This document shows, piece by piece, positions 41,659-50,614 of a stretch of DNA of 64,000 nucleotides (the stretch's first letter is position 1; every line of letters begins with the position of its first letter). The DNA lies in assembly GCF_019924045.1 (NCBI RefSeq), contig NZ_JAHXBN010000012.1:1-64000 (forward strand), given 5' to 3'. Under the pieces are notes generated by a model. It was not told where the DNA came from. It did no database searches and worked only from the letters and a program-made list of their open reading frames with translations. A program made the translations under genes and the position numbers. Source of the DNA: Dyadobacter fermentans (GTDB taxonomy: Bacteria > Bacteroidota > Bacteroidia > Cytophagales > Spirosomataceae).

Positions 41659-44400
41659 ATGAAGAAGTTTATTTTACACACGTTAATTGGCACGCTAGCA
41701 TTTATTGGAAGCGCATTTGCGCAAGATTTTCCGAAAACATATACGGCAAACCCGTGTACAAATTGTACGCCACCAGGTTACACAATCGTTTCGGGTGGGC
41801 CCGTTGCGCTTTCCAATATGACGGGAGTCGGAGGGAGTCCTTTAAAAAATTGGGTCAATGGCTTTTCAAATCCACCTTCTTCGCTCAAAGCCATTGACGC
41901 AAATGCTGGAAACGTTTTTTTGACTCTAAAAAGTGGCCCTTTACAGCAAGATAAGGTTAAAGTAATTGACGTAAATGTTGAAAAGGGTAATCAATACACT
42001 TTCCATTATTACGTGATGACGTCCAGGGCTCACTTGACTTCTGCAACAATCTCTGACTATGCCACTTCGGCGAAACTAGAAGTGACTGCTGCCTCTCAGC
42101 AAGGCTTGGTACCAGTTGTATCTAAAACAACATCTTTTACGCCAGGCGTCAATGTGGATACTTGGATAGAGCAAACTGTGACTTTTGTTGCACCTGAATC
42201 CCATTTACATTTTCAGCTGTCTTTGGTGGGTAATCCAAATCAGGTTGTTTCTTATGTGAACTTCGACATCTATTCCAAGCCTTTTGACTGTGTCGTTCCC
42301 GGCGGCCAAGTCTCTCTTTTCCATGGTGGGGCTCAAACAACGCCTTTTGCCTGCGCGACGACCAACTTGTATGACCTTATTGAGAGTACCACGCCGGCAG
42401 GCGCCACTCCTGTATGGGGCATCAATCCGAACAGCACTTATCCGCAACTTACGGAAGAACAAGCAAAAGCGGCAGGAACGAAGCCATCAGGCCAGTATTA
42501 TTATGCATTTTACAAGACGCCTGGTGGCTGTTATAACACCGACGTTTCGACGGCGAAGGCTTCTTTCACTGCAATACCTACACAGGTATCATTGATAGCT
42601 AATCAGAGAGCAATTAATTGCATCAATCAAACCAGTGTCGATCTTAATGCCCAGGTGACACCTACCAGCTATAAGGTTCATTGGTTTACTAATGACACGC
42701 ATCAGGGAGCCCCAATTGCCAACCCTCAGTCAGCGCCTGTGGGTGACTACTATGCATTCTATTTTGATTCAAAAAACAATTGTTATTCAGTAAATAAAGC
42801 TGCTGCAAGCGCTGTATTTTCGGTAACAGGCTCGACGATGTGCTGTAATGACCCTAGTGATCCTTCTAATCAGATACCTCTGCTCAGTACTGATGTTAAA
42901 ATTGTAGCGCCGGCCCAGACATATGATTTAACAAAGTTGATTCCATCGAACATTTCATTGCCGCCCAATACGGCGATTGAATGGTACACCTCGGCGGATC
43001 ACGTGGGATCGCCAATCGCTGATCCACAACACGCAGACCCCGGAAAATACTATGTATTTGCTCACGACCTCAGCAACGGATGCTTCAACGTTCCTTTATC
43101 TAAATCTTCGGTTAATGTCTCGAAAGCTTGTAATGCGGGTACTACGCCGGTTGCTTTGAAAAATACGCTTGGTTTCTATTGTCAGGTAGGTGAATCCCCC
43201 ATGAACTTGAACGATTTTGTGGTAGGTGGTGTACCGGCAGGCCTGAGTGTGGCATGGTACACAAATGATGAACACAGTGGGAACCCAGTTTCAATGCCAG
43301 CTCCAATGGACTACCTACCTGTGTATTATGCATTTTTTTATGACAATGCCAATCAGTGCTTTTCACCTCCTTCACAACCACTTAATCTACTTAGCACGCA
43401 CGTACCGATAAACTGCCCCTATGAAGATGGCTGTCAGCTTTCAACCTGTTCTTCCGGTAGCGTAAATTTAAATGCCTTGCATTCTAGTGCAGTACCAAAT
43501 GGATGGGAACTTAGGTGGTATAACAATAGCAAGCATATAGGATCACCGGTAGCAACGCCGAGTAATGTAACTGATGCGGGAGACTACTATGCATTTTACT
43601 ATAATCTTGCTAAGCAATGCTACAACAAATCGGGAACGCTAGAAAATGGACTCGATGACTTAGCCAACAAGAAGGTTACAGTTGTCAATGGCCCTTGTGC
43701 CGGCACGCAACTAGTAATTCGAGTTGCACTTCAAGGAGTAATGCAAACGGTTCCAAGTGACGATATCATGCGAACCGATCTCCAAAACTATTTTGGAAAC
43801 TCCGGACTCCTGCCAACAACCAGCCCTTATGGGGACGGCGCAACGTGCCCTGAAATAGGCGATGGTTCAAAAATGGCAACGGTAGTAGACTGGGTAAAAG
43901 TAGAAATTCGGGATGCAGTAGATCCTTCTATTTTGCTGGAATCGAAAAGCTTAATTCTTTGGGGATCAGGGTTTGTTGGTAACCTGGACGGTACATCACA
44001 GCCCACTTTCACAAGCCAGTCAAAGCCGGTTAGAATTGTAGTAAAACATCGAAACCACTTGGCGGTGATGAGCAACCCGATTCAAGACTTTAGCTCGGGA
44101 GTTGTTAGTTATGATTTTACGACGGCACTTTCGCAAGCTTCTAATGCGTTCGGGGACCCGCCACAGATGGTTCAAAGCAATGGGTTCTGGTGTATGTGGA
44201 TGGGGGATATTGCTGCCGGCCAAGATTTAGGAATTGACGCCAGTGATATCACATGGCTCTACGATTCAAACCAACAGGCGCCCGTAGACACTTACACTGT
44301 GACTGACTTAAATATGGACGGAGGTGTGGATGCGTCTGACGTCAGCCTGCTGTACTTCAACAATTTGAAAGCATCTTATTCTTCACTTGTTAACTATTAA
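41659..44400 (+). CDS. Secreted protein with Ig-like repeats and dockerin-like C-terminus
   Basis: 913 residues with signal peptide MKKFILHTLIGTLAFIGSAFA. An N-terminal lectin-like sandwich (about 30-220) is followed by five Ig-like repeats (about 225-680), each with a W(Y/F)TN-x-HxGxP core and GDYYAFYFD-type end plus Cys pairs, e.g. WFTNDTHQGAPIANPQ and WYNNSKHIGSPVATPS. The C-terminus (about 685-913) has the surface-protein domain VVDWVKVEIRDAV, VVKHRNHLAVMS, and ends with paired calcium loops AGQDLGIDASDITWLY and DLNMDGGVDASDVSLLY, a type I dockerin-like signature. It lacks the usual T9SS tail. Thirteen bp before the next gene. More A/T-rich than the flanks. Likely a surface adhesin or matrix protein. 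Confidence 0.75.
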   Translation: MKKFILHTLIGTLAFIGSAFAQDFPKTYTANPCTNCTPPGYTIVSGGPVALSNMTGVGGSPLKNWVNGFSNPPSSLKAIDANAGNVFLTLKSGPLQQDKVKVIDVNVEKGNQYTFHYYVMTSRAHLTSATISDYATSAKLEVTAASQQGLVPVVSKTTSFTPGVNVDTWIEQTVTFVAPESHLHFQLSLVGNPNQVVSYVNFDIYSKPFDCVVPGGQVSLFHGGAQTTPFACATTNLYDLIESTTPAGATPVWGINPNSTYPQLTEEQAKAAGTKPSGQYYYAFYKTPGGCYNTDVSTAKASFTAIPTQVSLIANQRAINCINQTSVDLNAQVTPTSYKVHWFTNDTHQGAPIANPQSAPVGDYYAFYFDSKNNCYSVNKAAASAVFSVTGSTMCCNDPSDPSNQIPLLSTDVKIVAPAQTYDLTKLIPSNISLPPNTAIEWYTSADHVGSPIADPQHADPGKYYVFAHDLSNGCFNVPLSKSSVNVSKACNAGTTPVALKNTLGFYCQVGESPMNLNDFVVGGVPAGLSVAWYTNDEHSGNPVSMPAPMDYLPVYYAFFYDNANQCFSPPSQPLNLLSTHVPINCPYEDGCQLSTCSSGSVNLNALHSSAVPNGWELRWYNNSKHIGSPVATPSNVTDAGDYYAFYYNLAKQCYNKSGTLENGLDDLANKKVTVVNGPCAGTQLVIRVALQGVMQTVPSDDIMRTDLQNYFGNSGLLPTTSPYGDGATCPEIGDGSKMATVVDWVKVEIRDAVDPSILLESKSLILWGSGFVGNLDGTSQPTFTSQSKPVRIVVKHRNHLAVMSNPIQDFSSGVVSYDFTTALSQASNAFGDPPQMVQSNGFWCMWMGDIAAGQDLGIDASDITWLYDSNQQAPVDTYTVTDLNMDGGVDASDVSLLYFNNLKASYSSLVNY

Positions 44401-44413
44401 TCGAACACCCTGT

Positions 44414-45619
44414 ATGAAAAAAATCTCTAAAACATTTTTAGGTTTGTTTTGCATGACGTTGCTTGCAAAAGTATGCATAGCACAAACAACCCCGATTGAC
44501 CAAGCGGCGCCTGGACCGCACATCTTTTTCGAAACTCGAAATTTCGTGATTACAAACAACGCTCAAACTGGGCCCACACTGAAATTCGACCTATACATGT
44601 CCGCCAGTCAAACTTATGTAGACTATCTGTTGGCGAACGATCCAGATCACGATTCCCTTGGGTTTCAAGCCGGTGATGTAGCTTTCGATCTCGATTTTGG
44701 TTCTAACGGCACCACTGTGACTACGGCGCCCAACGGTTGGCAGGCAATTAAGGTAAGTAATCAACTCAGCGATATTCAAGCTCCCCAAAATCTTGCGGGC
44801 GCAAGTCCGGCAGGATATGACACGAAGTTCAAATTTACTCCGTACCGACTACCGTCTTCGGATCCGCTTACTACAACACCAACTCATGTTGCAACAGCGA
44901 CAATGACCTGGCCAGCAGGAGTTGTAATAGGTACACCAGGCTCAGGGCCTGGGGGAGCGAAAATTCAACTTCGTTGCGCGGCAACTGGTTACGGAACTGG
45001 TCTGAGCGGGTCCAAATGGGGTGACATGAGCGGCCACATTCAGAACATCATCGGTGCAAGTTCAACGGTAGTAACTCCACTACCAGTAAAACTTGTAGAC
45101 TTTTCCACGGTTCGCGAGGGCAATACAGCGGTACTTTCTTGGTCAACCTCCGAAGAATCCAACAGCGACTATTTTGAAGTGCAGCGAAGTGGTGATGCAA
45201 AGACTTGGGAAAAGCTAAAATCTGTGGCGGCGAAGGGTGAGAGTTCTGTCGAGATGTATTATTCTGCTGTGGATGACAGTCCATTGAGTGGAGTGAACTT
45301 CTATCGCCTCAAAATGGTCGACAAAGACGGGACCTTTGCTTTGAGTAAGATTCGGAATGTAGAGTTTGATATAAAAGCCGGGTACACTTTGTTTCCGAAT
45401 CCGGTGAGTGACAAACTCAATTTCAGATCGACAGAAGACTGGAACAGTGTAGCCAGTATCAAAATATACAATGCACAAGGCGTTGAAGTATATACATCAC
45501 CGTCAGTGCCGGTGAAAGAGGTTGATGTCAAGAATCTTCCCTCTGGCACCTATGTAGTGAAACTTTCGCGTAAAAAAAGTCGACAATCTCAGAACTATAA
45601 GGTTGTGATAGCCCGGTAG
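44414..45619 (+). CDS. Secreted protein with T9SS sorting domain
   Basis: The start at 44414 (MKKISKTFLGLFCMTLLAKVCIAQ) gives a signal peptide; the open frame begins nine codons earlier inside the previous gene. Residues about 25-215 are a beta-sandwich with IFFETRNFVITNNAQTGP and LGFQAGDVAFDLDFGSNG, resembling cohesin or carrier-type modules seen opposite dockerin-like proteins. Then the fibronectin-like module LPVKLVDFSTVREGNTAVLS, and the C-terminal sorting domain (about 320-401) with LFPNPVSDKLNF and LPSGTYVVKLSRK. It follows the dockerin-like gene by 13 bp, so the two are co-expressed and may form a surface complex (inference). Confidence 0.78.
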   Translation: MKKISKTFLGLFCMTLLAKVCIAQTTPIDQAAPGPHIFFETRNFVITNNAQTGPTLKFDLYMSASQTYVDYLLANDPDHDSLGFQAGDVAFDLDFGSNGTTVTTAPNGWQAIKVSNQLSDIQAPQNLAGASPAGYDTKFKFTPYRLPSSDPLTTTPTHVATATMTWPAGVVIGTPGSGPGGAKIQLRCAATGYGTGLSGSKWGDMSGHIQNIIGASSTVVTPLPVKLVDFSTVREGNTAVLSWSTSEESNSDYFEVQRSGDAKTWEKLKSVAAKGESSVEMYYSAVDDSPLSGVNFYRLKMVDKDGTFALSKIRNVEFDIKAGYTLFPNPVSDKLNFRSTEDWNSVASIKIYNAQGVEVYTSPSVPVKEVDVKNLPSGTYVVKLSRKKSRQSQNYKVVIAR

Positions 45620-45739
45620 TAAAGGATTGTGTGTAGTAATTGGTTCAGGATGATAGCGTGAGTGCCTTTTCCTTCCCTGTTCACTTTGAGACACCACGCT
45701 GTCACTGAATTCTATTCTTTAACATTTACTTCGTCACTA

Positions 45740-46117
45740 ATGAGAACTGGACTTTTCTTAACCTTATTCATAGTATCGTTTACGTCAGCTTGTCAGAAGG
45801 ATAAAGAATGTGTTCCGCCTCCTTTGGCAAAACAAATTATAAATAGTTGGAATGCTAAATTGGTTTCGGAGAAAGATAAGTCACAGGAAATGATATTTAA
45901 AAGCGACGGCACCCTCAAAGAGAGCAAAGGTTTGATATTTGGAGCGTACGGAAACCCAGTCTGCAATTGGGAACTTGATCAAGACCTTTTGATATTAAAT
46001 GCGAGGTTTTCAAATGGAAATATCGAGCGATATGAGTGCTCAATAATTAGCAGAAGTTGCGACCAGATTGTTTTGGACGTTGAGGGACTTGATCAAATGG
46101 AATTGAATAAAAAATAA
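45740..46117 (+). CDS. Small lipoprotein of unknown function
   Basis: The start at 45740 (MRTGLFLTLFIVSFTSAC) yields a lipoprotein signal with Cys at residue 18; the longer frame adds 26 residues without support. The 108-residue mature part has the lipocalin-like pattern of Bacteroidota small lipoproteins: a first helix IINSWNAKLVSEKDKSQEM, a turn KSDGTLKESKGLIFGAYGNP, CNWELDQDLLIL and a closing strand pair ending QIVLDVEGL. Outer membrane attachment is expected. A/T-rich like its neighbours. Function unknown. Confidence 0.68.
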   Translation: MRTGLFLTLFIVSFTSACQKDKECVPPPLAKQIINSWNAKLVSEKDKSQEMIFKSDGTLKESKGLIFGAYGNPVCNWELDQDLLILNARFSNGNIERYECSIISRSCDQIVLDVEGLDQMELNKK

Positions 46118-46130
46118 ACAAATTATCGAT

Positions 46131-46226
46131 ATGAAAAAAATACTATTAATAGGTTTAGTAATAACGGCAGTTACTTCTATCGTTGTAGTTAACTTGTATT
46201 CGTCAAAACCAAAACCTATTTATTGA
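46131..46226 (+). CDS. Possible 31-residue membrane peptide
   Basis: An ATG 13 bp after the lipoprotein stop opens MKKILLIGLVITAVTSIVVV followed by NLYSSKPKPIY and a TGA: a basic start, one hydrophobic helix and a short polar tail. It looks like a signal-anchor peptide or the truncated start of an exported protein. Nothing else in the frame continues it. Evidence is sequence pattern only. Confidence 0.35.
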   Translation: MKKILLIGLVITAVTSIVVVNLYSSKPKPIY

Positions 46227-46393
46227 AGATAAACCAACGCTTCGGTTTAATACATTTTTACTCAATTTGTACATAAAGATGAAACATCGTATTCAGCGTT
46301 GGCTTGGGCTGTTCTATTTGGTTATACTGAAGAATAAAATTAAGTACTTCTAATAACCAGTGGAGCTCTATCATTAAGTGTGTGTTAGTGCTT

Positions 46394-46429
46394 ATTCCGG
46401 ACGCCGTTTTGTGCGTTCGGAATTTTTTT
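46394..46429 (+). terminator. Intrinsic terminator
   Basis: ATTCCGGACGC pairs with GCGTTCGGAAT (one G-T wobble) around an 8-nt loop, followed by seven T. It probably ends transcripts from the lipoprotein region. Confidence 0.8.
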
Positions 46430-46923
46430 GTTTACCGACCATCATCGCGAATCTTACGATGCCTGGCTGGTGTATTGTCAATGGAAAGGTCGAATCCGGG
46501 AGTGACAGTCTCCTCTATTATTGTCAGCGAAAGGGACAACCCACCATGAAACAGGAGACGTTGAATCGAAATCGGCGCTTTGTCTTGGGAGTAATGAAAC
46601 TATTATGTAACTTTTACATTCAGTTGCCCCTCTGTCAGATCTCACCACTCAACGATGGCCATGCAGTAGGCCGATGAAGAACTAAGGCACTGACCGCTCG
46701 CGGGCAATAGAATGTACTATCCGGCATATGTGACCGAATTTGTACTAAAACCATAGCTCGACGAAAGTATTACGTCATATTTGCCGATTTTTCAGTTAGA
46801 TTTAGAACCTTTGTGGCTTATTTGTGACAACTATTTCTACAAAAACAATAGTATGTAGACGTAGGGAAAATCCAGTCGCCTTGGGTTGTTGTGTGATATT
46901 CTGTACCCTTCTCTTGCTAGAAA
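46430..46923. other. Gene-poor intergenic stretch
   Basis: About 500 bp with no coding sequence I can support. A 99-residue open frame crosses it but shows no protein-like composition or start context and runs through the terminator. A CATATTTG word near 46778 is a one-mismatch -7 candidate for the receiver gene at 46924, but no TTG sits at the right distance. Confidence 0.5.
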
Positions 46924-47301
46924 ATGGAATTTATTATCGTAGACGACAGTGTTTTCGATCAGTTTACCCAGGAAAAGCTACTGCTCAAAAGTGGTTTGAC
47001 CGAAACGGTACGGACATTTAGCTCGGCGCAGCAGGCGATAGATCATCTCCGTGCCCAGGATGCGGACATGCCTGATACCGTGATCCTGCTCGACCTTCAA
47101 ATGCCCGGGCTCAACGGCTTCGAATTCACCGAACAGTACGGCCTGTTGCCCAAGGCGATCCGAAAGCGGATTCGCCTGTTCATGATTTCGTCTACTGTAG
47201 ATGTTTCCGATATAGAGCAAGCCGAGGCCAATCCCTACATTATCCAGCTCTTGCCCAAACCCCTTGAAATACCGCTGCTCAGAGAGCTTCTCAAATCATA
47301 A
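46924..47301 (+). CDS. Single-domain response regulator
   Basis: 125 residues forming only a receiver domain: acidic pair D7 and D8 (IIVDDS), phosphoacceptor D57 (VILLDLQMPGLNG), Ser/Thr switch (FMISST, about 89-94) and K112 (LLPKPLE). No output domain, so it works in a phosphorelay or by protein contact, as do many stand-alone receivers in Cytophagales. No kinase gene is adjacent, so its partner is an orphan or hybrid kinase elsewhere. Own transcription unit. Confidence 0.88.
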   Translation: MEFIIVDDSVFDQFTQEKLLLKSGLTETVRTFSSAQQAIDHLRAQDADMPDTVILLDLQMPGLNGFEFTEQYGLLPKAIRKRIRLFMISSTVDVSDIEQAEANPYIIQLLPKPLEIPLLRELLKS

Positions 47302-47441
47302 TACTTTCTCCCGCCGTCAATTCCATCAGGCATTTTACATCAGGACTTCGAACGTCCGGTCTGCTATTTTCACAGTTTTTTACGTCTCGGCAGTTGATAA
47401 ATTTCCCGCCATTTAAATCGAAAGTCCGGTGCCGTTGTGGC

Positions 47442-47449
47442 TATATTTG
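47442..47449 (+). promoter_or_regulatory. -7 element for the 47476 lipoprotein gene
   Basis: TATATTTG matches TAnnTTTG in full, 26 bp before the ATG. No TTG is present 19 bp upstream, so the -33 box is weak. Confidence 0.4.
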
Positions 47450-47475
47450 CGCCTGGCCATTAACCAGAGATCATC

Positions 47476-47946
47476 ATGCGTTTCCGGAGATTCTTCGTTT
47501 TTGTACTCCTAGCTTTTACAACCGTTCTGATCAATTCCTGCAACCGTCCGGCCGACACGCCACAAGAAGCGGCTGATTTGCTCACTGCCATTTCTCAATG
47601 GAAAATTGAGGAAATTGTTGTCAACGACGCAGTTACTTTCAAGGATGGTAAAATGACACAGCAATTCGGCGGGATCGATTTTCAGCGATACATGGAAACC
47701 GTCCAGGTAAAAAAAGACGGCGTGTTTTCGGGAGTTTTCAAGGGAGAGACTACACCTTTTTTGCTCAAATGGCAGGTCAACGGAAGCGATATTACGATTG
47801 GCGCGCCGGAAGGAAAAGGCAAAGGAGAATGGACGATACGGCCAGATGATGTTCGAAAAGGCTCTTTCGTCATGAAAACACAAAGCACCGCCTACGATTA
47901 TCCGCGAATGACTACGATTGCCCTGAAATTCAAGGCAGCACCATAA
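47476..47946 (+). CDS. Lipoprotein of unknown function
   Basis: 156 residues with a lipoprotein signal MRFRRFFVFVLLAFTTVLINSC (Cys22). The mature part is lipocalin-like: QWKIEEIVVNDAVTFKDGKM, DFQRYMETVQVKKDGVFSGV, TPFLLKWQVNGSDITIGAP and a closing strand RMTTIALKFKA. Similar small outer-membrane lipoproteins are frequent in the phylum and have no assigned function. It is followed after 22 bp by the DUF4202 gene, so they are probably co-transcribed. Confidence 0.72.
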   Translation: MRFRRFFVFVLLAFTTVLINSCNRPADTPQEAADLLTAISQWKIEEIVVNDAVTFKDGKMTQQFGGIDFQRYMETVQVKKDGVFSGVFKGETTPFLLKWQVNGSDITIGAPEGKGKGEWTIRPDDVRKGSFVMKTQSTAYDYPRMTTIALKFKAAP

Positions 47947-47968
47947 CATTTACCTATACTAAATCACC

Positions 47969-48553
47969 ATGAGCAAGCTCGACAAGGCTTTTGAACTTTT
48001 TGACGACTACAATAAGCGCTCTCCAGAGCGCGTCGTGTGGGAAAATGTGGAGTATCCAATTGAGTATTTCTATGCACTCAAATTATATGATTGGGTTAAG
48101 AAACTGGACCCTGAGGCGAACGAAAGCCTGCTTCTGGCGTCGCGGTGCCAGCATATCGGGCGCTGGGAAATTGCGCGCAAAAGTTATCCGGATGGCCGCG
48201 TGGGTTATCTTAAATGGCGTAGCGACCTCTCAAAGTACCACGCGGGAATCGCCGCGGAAATTCTTGCCAGCGCAGGTTACGAGGAGGAAGTTATCAATCG
48301 TGTAAAGCAGATTGTCCTTAAACAGCGCCTCAAAAGCGACACCGATGTGCAGACGATGGAAAACGCCCTCTGCCTCGTTTTTCTCCAATATCAATACGAC
48401 GACCTGATCGCCAAAACGACCGAGGAGAAAATGATCGATATCCTCCGCAAGACCTGGGCTAAAATGAGCGACCCGGGTAGGGAAGCAGCTTTGTCTTTGC
48501 AGTACAGCAATGTCGGTAGGGACCTTATATTGAAGGCGCTCAAAGAAGATTGA
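47969..48553 (+). CDS. DUF4202 domain-containing protein
   Basis: 194 residues, the usual length for the family. Features are ALKLYDWVKKLDPEANESL, the HD-domain-like pair in LLASRCQHIGRWEI and KYHAGIAAEILASAGY, and VIKQIVLKQRLKSD-type helices, then QTMENALCLVFLQYQYDDLI. The His and Asp/Glu placement resembles HD phosphohydrolases, so hydrolysis of a phosphoester is possible, but the family is uncharacterised. Cytoplasmic. Second gene after the lipoprotein; ended by a long hairpin. Confidence 0.85.
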   Translation: MSKLDKAFELFDDYNKRSPERVVWENVEYPIEYFYALKLYDWVKKLDPEANESLLLASRCQHIGRWEIARKSYPDGRVGYLKWRSDLSKYHAGIAAEILASAGYEEEVINRVKQIVLKQRLKSDTDVQTMENALCLVFLQYQYDDLIAKTTEEKMIDILRKTWAKMSDPGREAALSLQYSNVGRDLILKALKED

Positions 48554-48585
48554 CATCGAGTTAATACATAGTCTCAGCAGTAATG

Positions 48586-48627
48586 TAAGCGAAAAGCCGG
48601 GTGGAGCTCTACCCGGCTTTTCGCTTA
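48586..48627. terminator. Long bidirectional terminator
   Basis: A perfect 17-bp stem (TAAGCGAAAAGCCGGGT and complement) around GGAGCTCT. It lies between the convergent ends of the DUF4202 and VWA genes and is A-rich/T-rich on the relevant sides. Confidence 0.9.
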
Positions 48628-48630
48628 TTC

Positions 48631-50481
48631 TCATTTACGGGCTGTTTGCTGCGTGTTATCCAGGCTTTGCGCAGTTTTTACCAACTGCACAAACTCCGAG
48701 CGATAACCTTCATTGTCCTTCCCGAATGCGCCTCGCGCGCGCTGGATCACATCCGCATAGGAGGCTTTTCCCTTGTATTCCGAACCTCGCAGCAGCAAAC
48801 CGAACTCCGCTACGGCGCTGGCAAAGCGCAGATTTTCAGAGCATTTTTCAAACGCAACAGATGTGGCTTTTACCGGGAGATCAAAAAGAATGCTTTTTTC
48901 GCTTTCCGGCTTTTTGTACCGGACCTTGACAGTCATCATTTCATCGCCGATGCCGGTTGCGTTCGCATTATTCTGCTGGTATTTTAATGCGTCGGTGGTT
49001 CCGGTGTACGAACTGTGGACACCTTTGGGTACAATCTCGTAAATGGCCGTAACGATGTGCCCGGAGCCCATATCACCGGCATCTTTCTTTTCATCATTGA
49101 ATTCGTCGTTACGCAATGCACGGTTTTCGTAGCCGATCAGGCGGTAGGCCTGTACATGCGCCGGGTTAAACTCGATCTGGATCTTCACATCCTTGGCGAT
49201 CGTAAACAACGTACCGCCAAATTCCTGTACAAATTCTTTTCGGGCCTCCTGAATGTTGTCGATGTACGCATAATTCCCGTTGCCCTTGTCGGCCAGGGTT
49301 TCGACATAGCTGTCTTTGTAGTTACCCATTCCAAAACCCATTATGCTGAGGAAAATACCGGCCCTGCGTTTTTCCTCGATTAGTTTTTGTAACTCTGATT
49401 CATTGGAAATGCCCACATTGAAATCGCCATCGGTGGCGAGGATCACACGGTTGTTACCTTTTGGAAGAAAATGCTTTCTGGCCAGTTCATAAGCGAGCAC
49501 TATGCCTTCGCCGCCTGCTGTCGAGCCGCCAGCTTCCAGTTTGTCAAGCGCGTCTTTAATTACTTTTTTTTCGCTTCCGGTGGTTGGCGGTAATACCAAC
49601 CCCGCAGAACCGGCATATGCTACGATCGAGATTTTATCTTCCGCACGCAACTGATCCACGAGCAGTTTGAAGGCTTGTTTGAGTAGCGGAAGTTTGTTGG
49701 GATCGCTCATAGAGCCGGAGACGTCGATGAGGAAAACCAGGTTGGAGGCGGGCAGATTTTCGGTGGAAACGGTTTTAGCCTGTAATCCGATGTGCACCAG
49801 TTTCAAGCCGGGATTCCAGGGAGAATCGGTGGTTTCGGTAGTGATGGCCAGAGGGTGCTCGCCGGCAGGTTGTGGATAATCATAATCAAAATAATTGATC
49901 ATCTCTTCGATCCTGACAGCGTCTTCGGGTGGCATTTGGCCGTTATTCAGGAAGCGACGCACATTACTGTATGCGGCGCGGTCGACGTCGACGGAGAATG
50001 TGGTCACGGGCTGCTGGCCGACGGACAAAAAGCCGTTTTCGTTGATAGGTTTGTAGCTTTCCGTAGCAAGCGGTATTTGCACGACAGTTTCCGAAAACGT
50101 TGAAGGTGCAGCAGCAACCCGGTTGAAAACCAACGACTTTTCCACGCGACCCGGTTGCTGCACAACCTCATCTGCCAGATTTTCTGTTTTCAACGTGTGG
50201 GTTAAAGCGACATTGAAAACAGAATCCGAAGTGAGGGGCATTGTCATGGTTTTATATCCGTTCTTTTTGAACATCAATGCCTTGGCCAGGTTGGACACCC
50301 GAATAGAAAAACGGCCCGTGTGGTCGGTTACGGTACCGGTGCTGCCACCCTGGATGGAGACGTTCACACCCGCTATGGGCAGATGTGAGCCGTCGGTGAC
50401 TGTACCTTTGATAATGCGGTCGGGTAACAATGCAAAGGCACTCAAAAAGATGGTTAACAGAATGATTACGCGTGTTTTCAT
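48631..50481 (-). CDS. Von Willebrand factor type A domain protein with carboxypeptidase-regulatory-like domain
   Basis: The start at 50481 (MKTRVIILLTIFLSAFALLP) gives the signal; the longer frame adds 18 residues. 616 residues: a CarboxypepD-regulatory-like domain (about 24-100, IKGTVTDGSHLPIAGVNVSI), a vWF_N-like segment with FSVDVDRAAYSNVRRFLNNG, a VWA domain (about 245-420) with an intact MIDAS (LVFLIDVSGSMSD, GGSTAGGEG, LATDGDFNVG), and the DUF3520-type C-terminus with FASAVAEFGLLLRGSEYKG. This matches the YfbK-like family. Divergent from the sigma/anti-sigma pair with an inverted repeat between. Role unknown, probably envelope. Confidence 0.88.
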   Translation of the reverse strand: MKTRVIILLTIFLSAFALLPDRIIKGTVTDGSHLPIAGVNVSIQGGSTGTVTDHTGRFSIRVSNLAKALMFKKNGYKTMTMPLTSDSVFNVALTHTLKTENLADEVVQQPGRVEKSLVFNRVAAAPSTFSETVVQIPLATESYKPINENGFLSVGQQPVTTFSVDVDRAAYSNVRRFLNNGQMPPEDAVRIEEMINYFDYDYPQPAGEHPLAITTETTDSPWNPGLKLVHIGLQAKTVSTENLPASNLVFLIDVSGSMSDPNKLPLLKQAFKLLVDQLRAEDKISIVAYAGSAGLVLPPTTGSEKKVIKDALDKLEAGGSTAGGEGIVLAYELARKHFLPKGNNRVILATDGDFNVGISNESELQKLIEEKRRAGIFLSIMGFGMGNYKDSYVETLADKGNGNYAYIDNIQEARKEFVQEFGGTLFTIAKDVKIQIEFNPAHVQAYRLIGYENRALRNDEFNDEKKDAGDMGSGHIVTAIYEIVPKGVHSSYTGTTDALKYQQNNANATGIGDEMMTVKVRYKKPESEKSILFDLPVKATSVAFEKCSENLRFASAVAEFGLLLRGSEYKGKASYADVIQRARGAFGKDNEGYRSEFVQLVKTAQSLDNTQQTARK

Positions 50482-50527
50482 GGTTTTCGGATTTTGATAT
50501 TTATCCCATGGATGCACGCCGGCAGGT

Positions 50528-50563
50528 AATTCCATAAAAGTTTTTAAGTTTTTTTATGGAATT
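50528..50563. promoter_or_regulatory. Perfect inverted repeat between VWA and sigma factor genes
   Basis: AATTCCATAAAA (50528-50539) and TTTTATGGAATT (50552-50563) are perfect 12-bp inverted copies with a 12-bp A/T-rich spacer. It lies in the divergent promoter region. GAATTTTG at 50559-50566 is a one-mismatch -7 box for the sigma gene overlapping the right arm. Confidence 0.65.
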
Positions 50564-50614
50564 TTGAATAACCCGCATCCAGTAACAAGAAGGCGGAAAA
50601 GACTCCCCACGCAC

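Noticed and set aside
46378..46677. 99-residue open frame
   Set aside because: It runs through an intrinsic terminator, lacks protein-like composition and has no recognisable domain.
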